From positions 45,484 through 109,483 of the forward strand of contig JAZNBG010000026.1 in the NCBI GenBank assembly GCA_045586925.1: 64,000 bases of DNA. The letters are read 5' to 3'. The translations under genes were made by a program, and so were the position numbers. Source of the DNA: SIG440 sp045586925 (GTDB lineage Bacteria > Bacillota > Clostridia > Monoglobales > Monoglobaceae). Positions within the stretch are counted from its first letter, which is position 1. Each line of letters opens with the position of its first letter. The notes under the pieces were generated by a model that saw only the letters and a program-made list of their open reading frames with translations, was not told where the DNA came from and did not search any database. This document shows positions 42,705-52,505 of this stretch, piece by piece.

Positions 42705-44327
42705 ATGAAAAACACTAGGATGAGAAAGTTCTTGAGAGTTACAATCTCAGCTTTGGCGTGCATCGCTATTATGACATCAACGCTTGTTGGTTTTGCATAT
42801 AGCATTGACTATGCCGGTGGAGATAAAGCCTTCAAACTTTCGGGCAAGGCAAGCGAAGCAATTGCAGGACAGATTGTTTCGATGAAAGTAGAAAAAGCAG
42901 ACGGCACAGTGGTACATACACGCCAGACCGAAACAGATGGCTTGGGTGAATACACATTTGTGTTTGATGTTTCAGAACAGGTGGTATACGGCGATTTAAC
43001 TGTCACAGTTAATGCTGGAGGAACAGCAGAATCGAAGACCATCTACAAATCATCTGATGCTGAAGTTAACGAAGCGTTGGATATTGCAGCAGATGGTATA
43101 CATGCCGCAGTTTCGAGGAATGTCGAAGCAACAGGCGCAGCTGTAGCAAAGGTATTGCAGGTTGAGGCTGGCAAGTTTGCTGCAGGCAATGTTATCAGTA
43201 CATACGTTGATGGCAGCAGCTTTGCAACACTTGAAACTTTCCAGACTGTTTACAAAAACGGATTACTGTTACAGGGCATTAAAGACAGCGCATCAGATGC
43301 TGCACTTTATGAATTGCTTGAAGACAGCGAAATGGCAAGTCTGCTTACAGGTAAAGCAAGCGAGACATTTGCAGCATACAGTGAAAGCGATAAGAAAGCA
43401 GCACTCAGCAAGCTTAAGGGCAAAAGCTGTACAACAGACGATGCATTTAAAAAGGCTCTTACAGAGGCTGTAATAATCATCGAGCTTTCAAAGGTTTCAA
43501 CAGATAATGAAAAGTGGTCTGTGCTTTCAGCAAACAATGACTATCTGGCAATGCCTATCACCAAGTACGAGGGTATGTCAAATTTCACCACGTTCAAGAC
43601 AGAACTGTTTAAGAACGGCATAACCTCAATTGCTACAATGAAGACAAATGCAGAAACCCTTTATGGCAGACTGAATCAGTCCGGTGGTGGTGCTCCTGTT
43701 GGCGGTACAGGTAATGGCAGCGGCGAAAGAGAATCAGTTTCTGTATCAGCAGGACTTATTAAGCCCCCTGCAAAGCCTGCTACATTCGGTTTCAACGACC
43801 TTGCAGGTTATGAATGGGCACAGGATGCAATTCTTACTCTTGCATCAGACGGAGTTATAAACGGCAAGAGCCAGAACGTATTCGCACCTGGCGACAACGT
43901 CACAAGAGCAGAATTTGCAAAGATAATAGTTGGAGCACTTGGACTTGTTGACGGTAGTGCAGCAGCAAACTTTGCAGACACACCAAAATCACACTGGAGC
44001 TATAGATATGTAGCATCAGCAGTAGCAAACAAGATTGTAAACGGCGTAACAGCCAACAGCTTTAACCCTGAAGGCAAGATTACCAGACAGGATATGGCGG
44101 CAATTTGCTACAGAGCATTGGCAATTCTCGGTGTTGAAGTTAACCTGACAGGCAAGTTAGACTTTGCTGATGCAGGAAGTATTTCCGATTATGCGAAGGA
44201 AGCGGTAGAAGCACTTAGCGGCCTTGGCATAATAAACGGCAAGGGCAACAACAAATTTGCACCGACAGATTATGCAACAAGAGCAGAAGCAGCAAAGATA
44301 ATTCATATGCTTCGTTCATTAAACTAA
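42705..44327 (+). CDS. Secreted SLH-domain surface protein
   Basis: A 540-residue protein. I choose ATG 42705 (8 nt after GGAGGG); the ATG at 42699 is too close to it. It has an N-terminal signal peptide (RKFLRVTISALACIAIMTS), a beta-rich segment to about residue 95, a long alpha/Ala-rich region, then a Gly/Ser linker (SGGGAPVGGTGNGSGE). Three SLH repeats end the protein (about 360-415, 422-478, 484-540, with TRAEFA, TRQDMA, TRAEAA). SLH repeats bind pyruvylated secondary wall polymer, so this is wall-anchored. It is the first gene of the surface operon. Confidence 0.9.
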   Translation: MKNTRMRKFLRVTISALACIAIMTSTLVGFAYSIDYAGGDKAFKLSGKASEAIAGQIVSMKVEKADGTVVHTRQTETDGLGEYTFVFDVSEQVVYGDLTVTVNAGGTAESKTIYKSSDAEVNEALDIAADGIHAAVSRNVEATGAAVAKVLQVEAGKFAAGNVISTYVDGSSFATLETFQTVYKNGLLLQGIKDSASDAALYELLEDSEMASLLTGKASETFAAYSESDKKAALSKLKGKSCTTDDAFKKALTEAVIIIELSKVSTDNEKWSVLSANNDYLAMPITKYEGMSNFTTFKTELFKNGITSIATMKTNAETLYGRLNQSGGGAPVGGTGNGSGERESVSVSAGLIKPPAKPATFGFNDLAGYEWAQDAILTLASDGVINGKSQNVFAPGDNVTRAEFAKIIVGALGLVDGSAAANFADTPKSHWSYRYVASAVANKIVNGVTANSFNPEGKITRQDMAAICYRALAILGVEVNLTGKLDFADAGSISDYAKEAVEALSGLGIINGKGNNKFAPTDYATRAEAAKIIHMLRSLN

Positions 44328-44343
44328 ACAAGGAGGAAAAGAT

Positions 44344-47154
44344 ATGAAAAAAGTAGTTTCCGCATTACTTATAATGCTAATGCTGATTCAAACTGTTTCG
44401 TTTGCGGCGGTAAACAAGGTTTATTCCGAAGAGGGCACAAAGCTTCTGGTAGACAGACTTAGCACCTTGGGAATTTTCCAAGAGTTTGATGAAGAGTTTT
44501 TCTTTGGCGACAATGCTAATATTAAAAGAAGCGAAGCCGCAGTTGTAATAAGCAATATGCTTGGTATGAAAAATTCCGGTACTGGCGGCACAGCGGAAGT
44601 TAAGTTTTATGATGTGCCTCAGTACAGTGATTACATAAACGCTGTAAACTATGTTACAAGCCTTGGCATTATGTCAGCAAACAGCGCAGGCTTGTTTTTA
44701 CCGGATGATTCAATGGAAATTGCTCACGTAATTAAGGCTTTGGTTGTAGCCCTTGGCTACGGCTGGAAGGCAGAAGCCTATGGCGGTTATCCTGCAGGTT
44801 ACATAAAGGTTGCGGCAGAACTTGACCTTACAGATGGAATCACCAAGGGTATGAATGACATTGCAAGCAGAGTTGACTTTTTGAATATTGTAAATGTAGC
44901 ATTGGATACACCCATATGCAGAATGAACAGCATCAAAGGCGACGAAATGGGATTTCAGATTGACGAGGACATAACTCCGCTTTCTGAATACCACAGCATT
45001 TATTTAGATGAAGCTGTTGTTGAAAACAATAAGGCAATGACTATTTCTTCTTCACTAAAGATTGAAGATGATATAGTATATATCGGTGGAAGAAAGCTTT
45101 ATGTAGGCAATGTAACAGAAGTATATTCATATTTCGGCAAGAAGGTTGAATATTACTACAGACACGACAAGAAAGCTGAAACCTACCATCTTGTATCTGT
45201 TACACCTGTTGAAGAAAACGTAGAAATCAAGATTGCAAAGGCAGATTTTAATGGCTGTGCTGACGGAAAAGTTTCCTATTATAATGAAGATGGCAAAAAG
45301 AAGGAAATCAGCTTGTCAAATTCGGCATCTGTTTTCTACAACGGTGAAGTTGTTACAAATATAGCAGATGCAATCAACAGCTTTGAAGGTACTTTGACAT
45401 TGATTGATAACAACGATGACAAAAAGGCAGACGTTGTTATAGCTAAAAACTATGAATACGACTTAGTGAACACAGTAAAGGCTGCAGAGAACAAGATTTT
45501 TGCTAAAAACAAAGTGTTCTCGCTTGAAACATATGAAAGCATAAGCATAACCTTTGCTGAAACAGGTGAAGCAATAGGAATTGAAAGCATCCCGGCAGGC
45601 AGTATTATCGGATATGCAATAAGCACAGACGAAACCAAGCTGATGATAGACGTTCTTAATGCAGGTTCAACTGTTAAAATAACAACTGTATCAGGTAACG
45701 GTGAAACCTTTACTACTGAAGACGGTGTAGAATACAACACCAGCCTCCTCAGTGCAGAACACAAAGCTTTGATTAAAGCTAACGCTGCAGTGGCTATTAC
45801 TGCAATCGAAGGAAATTACGCGGTTTGGGCAATTGCGGCAAGCGAAGCGGCTGCTTCACTTGGTTACATTATTAATATAGCAACCGAAACAGAATTCAAC
45901 CAGACCACCATTCTTGGTGCAAGAATTCTTGATGCAGGCGGCAGTATTAAAGCGTTTAAGACAGCAAACAACAAAAAGATTAACATAAACGGCAAAATGT
46001 TAAATGCAACAGATGCCATTGCCGAGCTTGCAAGAATTAAGGATGAATACCAGCTTGGCGGTGACGGCGAAATTGCTCAGCTTATTACATATAGACTGGA
46101 TGACGAAGGCAATCTTACACACATCTACACAGTAAGCGATGACGAAGACTGTCAGATATACCTGAAGTACGGCTTTAATCGCGATGGTCTTGCGAAGATA
46201 TACACCAACATTGGTTACGGTGTAGCTCGTTACCAATCAGAAGATGATACATATGATGGTAAAGTTGCAGGTGTTCATGCTTATTACACACAGAAATATC
46301 TGATCACAGGTACACACCCCTTATTCAAGGTTCCGCTCATCGATCAGGAAACATCAGGAGAAGAATGGTACAGAGTTGGAAAAATGAGCAAGGATGCTTA
46401 TGAAGGCGCATCAGGTATGGCGATTGAGTCGTTTACAAACGATGAGTTTGGAATTCTTCCCAGAGCGCTGGTAGAATATACCTCAAGTCAGGTGGAGGAA
46501 ATTAATGTAGTTAAACAGGGCGAACTTATGCTTGTAGACAGCACATATCAGTCCTTAAACAGCGATGACGGTGTTGACTATGTAATAAGTGGTTTGTATG
46601 GCTCGAAATCTGTGACATACACTGTTGACAGTAAAGAAGTAGATGCTGCCACAATCGACCAGATGAAGGCAATCTCGGGTAGTGCTGACGAAGAACCAGG
46701 CTTTACAAGAGGTGATATTGCTATGGTTCAGTTGGACGCACTTAATAATATCATTAAGATAGCAAAGATTTATGACCGCGAAACCGGCAACATTCATCCG
46801 GAACTGGCACCTGAATTGTCAAGCACCGGAGCTTCAGTAAATCAGGTTTGTGCACTTATCCTTCATCCGTACAACAAGCCAGATGATGGTTACGGACTTG
46901 AATTCTTTGAGGAAGATTTGACACAGGGTGTACCCAGTAAAGACCGTATGCTTCTTTTAAACCTCCATTTGCTTGGTGCAGGTAAGGTTAATGATAAGGC
47001 TGTAATATTTAAATTCTATGACGAATCAGAAGATAAGGTTTATTTGGGAAGTTCACAAGATATAATTGACTATCGTCAGGATAAGGAAAATTATACAAGA
47101 ATATTTGCAATACATATGAACAGTAATATAAAAGTAGTATTTTACAACGATTAA
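44344..47154 (+). CDS. Large secreted protein with N-terminal SLH-like repeats
   Basis: A 936-residue protein with a signal peptide (VVSALLIMLMLIQTVSFAA). Two or three degenerate SLH-like repeats fall within residues 25-200 (LSTLGIFQEF...KRSEAAVVISNML; VTSLGIMSANSAGLFLPDD). The rest has repeated beta-type segments with many Asp/Asn residues and no recognised catalytic site. It lies 16 bp after the previous gene (AAGGAGG). Probably a surface-layer or scaffold component that presents the operon's other products; the C-terminal three quarters are unassigned. Confidence 0.75.
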   Translation: MKKVVSALLIMLMLIQTVSFAAVNKVYSEEGTKLLVDRLSTLGIFQEFDEEFFFGDNANIKRSEAAVVISNMLGMKNSGTGGTAEVKFYDVPQYSDYINAVNYVTSLGIMSANSAGLFLPDDSMEIAHVIKALVVALGYGWKAEAYGGYPAGYIKVAAELDLTDGITKGMNDIASRVDFLNIVNVALDTPICRMNSIKGDEMGFQIDEDITPLSEYHSIYLDEAVVENNKAMTISSSLKIEDDIVYIGGRKLYVGNVTEVYSYFGKKVEYYYRHDKKAETYHLVSVTPVEENVEIKIAKADFNGCADGKVSYYNEDGKKKEISLSNSASVFYNGEVVTNIADAINSFEGTLTLIDNNDDKKADVVIAKNYEYDLVNTVKAAENKIFAKNKVFSLETYESISITFAETGEAIGIESIPAGSIIGYAISTDETKLMIDVLNAGSTVKITTVSGNGETFTTEDGVEYNTSLLSAEHKALIKANAAVAITAIEGNYAVWAIAASEAAASLGYIINIATETEFNQTTILGARILDAGGSIKAFKTANNKKININGKMLNATDAIAELARIKDEYQLGGDGEIAQLITYRLDDEGNLTHIYTVSDDEDCQIYLKYGFNRDGLAKIYTNIGYGVARYQSEDDTYDGKVAGVHAYYTQKYLITGTHPLFKVPLIDQETSGEEWYRVGKMSKDAYEGASGMAIESFTNDEFGILPRALVEYTSSQVEEINVVKQGELMLVDSTYQSLNSDDGVDYVISGLYGSKSVTYTVDSKEVDAATIDQMKAISGSADEEPGFTRGDIAMVQLDALNNIIKIAKIYDRETGNIHPELAPELSSTGASVNQVCALILHPYNKPDDGYGLEFFEEDLTQGVPSKDRMLLLNLHLLGAGKVNDKAVIFKFYDESEDKVYLGSSQDIIDYRQDKENYTRIFAIHMNSNIKVVFYND

Positions 47155-47175
47155 TCAGAAGGGAGAATTTTTAAA

Positions 47176-48723
47176 ATGAAAAATTTATTTAAAAGAGTTT
47201 TATTTCTTACACTTGCAGCTATAATGGTGCTCCAGTTTACAGGCTGCGGCAACAAGACACAGGGTAACGCAGATTTTGAGATTGACCTCGATTCAGACGT
47301 ATTGATTTCAAAAGAACCTATCGAACTTTCATACTTCTTCCGTGCATCTAAAGATGCAGACGGTCAGTACGGAATCTTTAAAGAAGCTGCAAAAATGACA
47401 GGTGTTTTTGCAAAAACAACAGTTTCAAAGAGTAACTCTGACCTTACACAGTCATTCAATCTGATGCTTGCATCAGGCGACATCGCTGACCTTGTATTTA
47501 CTCAGGACGAACTTCAGTTTATGAAGTATGGTATGGATGGCGCATTTGTTGCTCTTAACAAGCACTTTGACAAAATGCCCAACTTCAAAAAGTTCCTTGA
47601 TGAAAACCCCGAAGTTAAGCGCAACCTGACAGCAATTGACGGCAACATCTATTACCTGCCCTTCTGTGCAGGCGGTAAGACAGCACAGGGCTGGTTTGTA
47701 AGAGAAGACTGGATGGAAAAGCTCGGTCTTGAAAATCCCACAAATGCAGAAGAGCTTTACGAAGTTCTTACAGCATTCAAGACTCAGGACCCCAACGGCA
47801 ACGGTATTGCAGACGAAGTTCCCTTCTTCGGTGCTGCAACACAGAAGCTTGAAGACTTCTTCCCTCTCTGGGATGCAAGACAGGGTTGGTATGTAAAGGA
47901 TGGCAAGATTGGATTCGGTCCTTTGGATCCCCAATACAAAACAGCTATGCAGAACATTATCAAGTGGTATAAAGAAGGTCTTTTTGACAAGGAAATTGTT
48001 ACAGCAAGCAAAAGTCCTCGTGACAGAATGTTGATGGACAACATCGGTGGTATGACAACCGACTGGTTTGCATCAACTGCACGCTACAATGACACAGTTA
48101 AGGATATTCCCGGATTTAAGTTTACACCTTTTGCTCCTCCCGAAAACATCATACTTGGTCAGCGTGCTGCAAGCGCTAACTACGGCTGGGGTATCTACAG
48201 CGGAACAAAGTATCTTGACGAAGCAGTTAAGTTCCTTGATTTCTGGTTCTCAGAAAAAGGTTCAAACCTTATCAACTTCGGTAAGGAAGGCGAACACTGG
48301 AATATGGTTGACGGCAAGCCACAGTTCACAGAAGAGCTTTTAGCACAGGATTCTCCTCAGGATGTAATTCGTACATTTGGCTGCCAGATGGGTATTGGTT
48401 ATAAGCAGAACTTCGATTACGAAAAACAGTGGATGAACCAGATTGCGGTTGACGGTATGGAAATGTATGAAGAAGGCAACTGGTTTGCAGAAAAGATGCC
48501 TCCTGTAACTATGCAGATGTCAGCAGCAGAAAGAGAAGAATATACAACTCTTAAAACTAACATCGAAACATACTATGACGAGTGCTTCCAGAAATGGATT
48601 CTTGGCTCACTTGACTTCGATGCAAATTATGACAAGTTTGTTAAGGAAGTTAAGACTCTTGGCATAGACAGACTTCTTGATCTCCAGAACGAAGCATATG
48701 TAAGATATCAGAACGTAAAATAA
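47176..48723 (+). CDS. ABC transporter solute-binding lipoprotein (LplA/AlgQ type)
   Basis: A 515-residue lipoprotein with a lipobox (MVLQFTGCGNK; Cys26-27 region). The mature protein has the two-lobed extracellular solute-binding fold, with a calcium-loop-like DPNGNGIADEVPFFG, as in the AlgQ/LplA group that takes up oligo- and polysaccharides, often acidic ones. GAAGGGAG precedes the ATG. The matching permease probably begins at 63891, far downstream in the same direction. Confidence 0.9.
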   Translation: MKNLFKRVLFLTLAAIMVLQFTGCGNKTQGNADFEIDLDSDVLISKEPIELSYFFRASKDADGQYGIFKEAAKMTGVFAKTTVSKSNSDLTQSFNLMLASGDIADLVFTQDELQFMKYGMDGAFVALNKHFDKMPNFKKFLDENPEVKRNLTAIDGNIYYLPFCAGGKTAQGWFVREDWMEKLGLENPTNAEELYEVLTAFKTQDPNGNGIADEVPFFGAATQKLEDFFPLWDARQGWYVKDGKIGFGPLDPQYKTAMQNIIKWYKEGLFDKEIVTASKSPRDRMLMDNIGGMTTDWFASTARYNDTVKDIPGFKFTPFAPPENIILGQRAASANYGWGIYSGTKYLDEAVKFLDFWFSEKGSNLINFGKEGEHWNMVDGKPQFTEELLAQDSPQDVIRTFGCQMGIGYKQNFDYEKQWMNQIAVDGMEMYEEGNWFAEKMPPVTMQMSAAEREEYTTLKTNIETYYDECFQKWILGSLDFDANYDKFVKEVKTLGIDRLLDLQNEAYVRYQNVK

Positions 48724-48763
48724 AATCCAATAGATTTCTATAGAATGGAGGAGTATATATAAT

Positions 48764-51700
48764 ATGAAGAAAATACTTTGTTCTATGTTTCTTGCGGCAT
48801 TGACGATTTTTGGAGCGACCACTTGTTTAGCAGAAGAACAGGATGCCTACCTTATATATGTAAATAATGATTTTGAAGACCACAGTGTTGGTGAAGACCC
48901 CAATGCATTTGCTTGGCACTACTATGATGGTTACGGATTTTACAGTCAGGAAGAGGATCGCATTACAGCAATTGACAATACAGAAATCGTTACTCTTGCA
49001 AAGGACGGAAACAGTTCAAACAAAGCGATAAAATTCAATGCTGACGTAAATGATGAAAAATACAATTTCAGCGTGAGAGAATACCAAAGCTCTGCCCGTG
49101 CAATCTTTACATACTATCCTATTAAAGAAAACGGCGTTATAAGCTTTTCATTTATGGTAGAAGATGCAACCAAGGCAAAGTCTGTTAATATGGGACGTAA
49201 TGCGATTTCAAGCAGACACATAACCTATGTAGACAACAAAGACCCCGGTAACGGTGACAGCAGATACGTACAAAGTGAAAGCAGTTCCAGAAATAGCAGC
49301 TGGGGAAAAATCTTCAAAGTTGCGGATGGCAAAGCATACTACACCGGTAACGGCACTGATGTTGAGCTTGGCGACGTGGCAAACAACACATGGTATGATA
49401 TTGATTTTATTGTTGATATCCCTGCAGGCACAGGCACGGTTTACTATAACGGAACATCCACAGAAGTGAGCTTGCCTGAAAACACAGTAAACATTTATGA
49501 AATAAGATTTTATCTGCCAACCGATGCAGGCGATGTATGGTATATCGACGACCTCCGCATCTACGAGGCAGATCAGGTACTTGAAGACAGCGTTCTTGAC
49601 GCACAATGGGAAAGATATACCGACAGCTCCTTCTACACCGGCTACGAATTTGAGGCAAGCCGTGCAGCTAACTATGACTATATGGCATTTCTCAAATGCG
49701 ACGGCAAGAGATTTCTGGTTATTAACACCGACAGAGTTTTTGACGGCAGCCACGTAATTCACCTGCCTGCAAAAGTTTACTATAAAGGTAATGACCTTAT
49801 GGTTCCTGTCAGCGGTATGGCAGAGCTCCTTGGCGCAACAAGCGTAACGAATACAGGCGCCGGCGATGTTGTGGTTGACTTTGGCGACAAAACATTAACA
49901 TTTGTTCCCGAGTCAGACACTTATTATGTCAACGACAAGCCTGCCAAGCTGCGCATACCTGCAGAGATTGTTGATGGTGCTGTTTGCATACAGATTGATG
50001 TATTGTTTGGTCTGCTTGGCGAAGACTACACTCTTCAGGAAGATATTCTGTGGATTGACCAGCCCAACGAATTTGACTGGCATATGCCCTTGGCTTTAAG
50101 CGGCACAGAACTGAGCGGTACATCAAACCTCTCGTTGCAGGACAACATCTATAAGCGTATATTACATATGATTTTGTACGACAGACCCACAGATACACAG
50201 ATTGCCGATGCAATGCTCAGCAGTCATCCACGTATTGAGTTTACAGCAGGCTCATTGGCAACCATAAAGGCAAATCTGGCAACAGACAGCAAACTGAAAG
50301 CCTTTGTGGATGCTCGGATAGCTGCGGCAGATACACAAATTGCAAAGGCTCAGCAAACCGATGATGAAGGAAATCTGCTTTATTATGCAAACGGCGAGCC
50401 TATGTATGTAGACGACGTTGTATACGGCACCGGCGACGACGGCAAACGTATCAGCTTTGGCGCCGTGGGCGATTATGTGGATGCACTGGCAGGAGGCTAC
50501 CTGCTGTCCGACGATACTGACAAAAAGGCACAGTACAAAGCAAGAATCCTGCACCACTTTAACTATTTAAAAGACCCAACTCTGTTTAAGGACTGGGGAA
50601 TTTATTACAACAGCGGTCTTGGTACAGGCTCTATGGCATACGGCTTTGCTCGCGCAATCGACTGGGTTGATTGGGAAGAAAACGAGATTGCAATGATTGA
50701 AGAAGCATGCCAACGCAATATTTTAGACCACGCACTTCATTCATACACCTGCACTCTTAACCAGTTCCATCACGCATTCTCATACAGCGAGGGCAATCAG
50801 GCACTTATCACCAACGGCGGCATACTGCTTCTGGCAACAGCCCTGTATGAGCGTGACCCTGAATATTACAGCGACATAATCCGCGGTGCTCTTCGTGCAA
50901 CCGAGGGCGGAACAATCAGCTATTTCCCCAACGGCGAATATATCGAGGGTATCTCTTACTGGAGATATGCCAGCGGCCCGCTGGCACAAGTCCTTAAGGG
51001 CCTGCAGACCTCAATGGGCACAGATTGGGGCATAACAGATGTTCCCGGTGTTCTGAAAACAGGTTACTTCCCCTTTATGATGAAGGGTGCAACCGAGGCA
51101 AACGCCTATGCCTTTGGCGACGGTCAGGCAGAAAAGGCAGATTCACAGCTGATGATGTTTGTTGCGTCACAGACGGGCGACAAAGCACTTGCTCAGTTCC
51201 GCAAGACCCATCAGCAGTCAGCAGGCAAGACGATTTCCGACATTGCCAACTGGGTATTTGACACAGAAAGCGACACAAGCCCCATATATGCAGACGACGT
51301 ATACAATGTTGAAAACTCAACGGTTATTATGAAAACCGGCGTAGCATTAACCGATACATCGGTTGCTTTCCATGGCGGCGCCAACGACGACGGCCATGGT
51401 CACAGGGATATAGGCTCCTTCCAGTTTGATATGAATGGTGTACGTTTTGCGATTGACTTGGACCGTGAAGACTATAACCTCCGCGACAAGGGTCATACAG
51501 ATATCAACAAGGTTGAAGAAAACTATCCCACAGCCCTTTATCCAAACGGCTACCCCTATACCGGCGCCCATTATTACCGTATCAAGGGCGAGGGTCACAA
51601 CACGGTTGTTGCAAACCGCAGTGTGATAAACGCAAAGAAGCTCAGGGATGAAAACGGTGTATTTGTCAACTATGATATGACAGGCACCTATGATATGAAC

Positions 51701-52210
51701 GGCTCGGCAAAATCTGAGTTCATTGATATGAAGTTTGGCGAGGACGAATCCTTTGCAGTGCTTAATATGACCGAAACAAACGATATATTAAGCTGTGCTA
51801 TCCGTGGCGTAAAGCTGGATAAGGCGAACAATATCCTCTATGTTCAGGACGATTTCACAGCAAAGTCAGAAACAGACTTCCTGTGGTCAATGCACACAGG
51901 GGTATCAACATTCTCACTTTCTAACGATGGCAAATCTGTAACACTTACCTCAGGCAGCAAAAAAATCAAGGCAACAATCATCAATGACAACGGTTGCGAT
52001 TTAAAATTCGAGATTCTTCCTGCAGAATTTGACACAACCTACGGCAGTGACGTAAAACCCGTTGTTGAAACTGCCAACACAGGCAAGTTTAAGCTGGCGG
52101 TGAGAACACCTGAGGGCAAGAATATCAGTCGGTTCAAGCTGACAGTTGCATTCCAGCCTGATGGCAGCACAGCAGTTCCGGTATATGCTCCCCTTGAAAC
52201 GTGGAAATAA
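48764..52210 (+). CDS. Secreted heparinase II/III-type protein
   Basis: A 1148-residue protein with a signal peptide (ILCSMFLAALTIFGATTCLA). First comes a jelly-roll-like region (to about 270, TWYDIDFIVDIPAGTGTVYYNG). Then a copper-amine-oxidase-N-like pair (about 330-450, LPAKVYYKGNDLMVPVSGMA). Then a helical toroid with EGNQALITNGG and EYIEGISYWRYA, and a heparinase II/III-type beta domain (HGHRDIGSFQFDMNGV; GEGHNTVVANR). These features fit a polysaccharide lyase for uronic-acid polymers. It is followed by a longer paralogue. No SLH domain is present, so it is free or bound through partners. Confidence 0.82.
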   Translation: MKKILCSMFLAALTIFGATTCLAEEQDAYLIYVNNDFEDHSVGEDPNAFAWHYYDGYGFYSQEEDRITAIDNTEIVTLAKDGNSSNKAIKFNADVNDEKYNFSVREYQSSARAIFTYYPIKENGVISFSFMVEDATKAKSVNMGRNAISSRHITYVDNKDPGNGDSRYVQSESSSRNSSWGKIFKVADGKAYYTGNGTDVELGDVANNTWYDIDFIVDIPAGTGTVYYNGTSTEVSLPENTVNIYEIRFYLPTDAGDVWYIDDLRIYEADQVLEDSVLDAQWERYTDSSFYTGYEFEASRAANYDYMAFLKCDGKRFLVINTDRVFDGSHVIHLPAKVYYKGNDLMVPVSGMAELLGATSVTNTGAGDVVVDFGDKTLTFVPESDTYYVNDKPAKLRIPAEIVDGAVCIQIDVLFGLLGEDYTLQEDILWIDQPNEFDWHMPLALSGTELSGTSNLSLQDNIYKRILHMILYDRPTDTQIADAMLSSHPRIEFTAGSLATIKANLATDSKLKAFVDARIAAADTQIAKAQQTDDEGNLLYYANGEPMYVDDVVYGTGDDGKRISFGAVGDYVDALAGGYLLSDDTDKKAQYKARILHHFNYLKDPTLFKDWGIYYNSGLGTGSMAYGFARAIDWVDWEENEIAMIEEACQRNILDHALHSYTCTLNQFHHAFSYSEGNQALITNGGILLLATALYERDPEYYSDIIRGALRATEGGTISYFPNGEYIEGISYWRYASGPLAQVLKGLQTSMGTDWGITDVPGVLKTGYFPFMMKGATEANAYAFGDGQAEKADSQLMMFVASQTGDKALAQFRKTHQQSAGKTISDIANWVFDTESDTSPIYADDVYNVENSTVIMKTGVALTDTSVAFHGGANDDGHGHRDIGSFQFDMNGVRFAIDLDREDYNLRDKGHTDINKVEENYPTALYPNGYPYTGAHYYRIKGEGHNTVVANRSVINAKKLRDENGVFVNYDMTGTYDMNGSAKSEFIDMKFGEDESFAVLNMTETNDILSCAIRGVKLDKANNILYVQDDFTAKSETDFLWSMHTGVSTFSLSNDGKSVTLTSGSKKIKATIINDNGCDLKFEILPAEFDTTYGSDVKPVVETANTGKFKLAVRTPEGKNISRFKLTVAFQPDGSTAVPVYAPLETWK

Positions 52211-52270
52211 AAGAACATTTACCAAAATGTTACTCAGGTAAATGATTATTAAATGGTGATTTTTAAAATA

Positions 52271-52382
52271 ACCCTTCCGTCAGCCTTCGGCTGCAACCTT
52301 CCCTTACACAGGGAAGGCTTAACGGTGAGAATTTGAGGCTCCCTTGTGTAAAGGGAGCTGTCACGGAGTGACTGAGGGATTG
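52271..52382. repeat. MITE-like hairpin repeat, copy 1
   Basis: It consists of short hairpins (CAGCC/GGCTG, CCTTCCC/GGGAAGG, GCTCCCTT/AAGGGAGC, GTCAC/GTGAC) between rough inverted ends CCCTTCCGTCA and TGACTGAGGG. A second copy lies at 59760-59882 in the same orientation. Repeats of this look are common in gut Clostridia. It fills most of the gap between the two heparinase-type genes; the rest is the leader of the next gene. Confidence 0.7.
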
Positions 52383-52505
52383 TAAAAAAGAGAATCAATA
52401 CCCATTTAACCAATGGCTACTCTCGCAAGAGAATGCCAACACCATAAACAAACGACAAACAAACAGACAATAAGACAACAAGCAGAATGGAGGTATATAT
52501 AATAT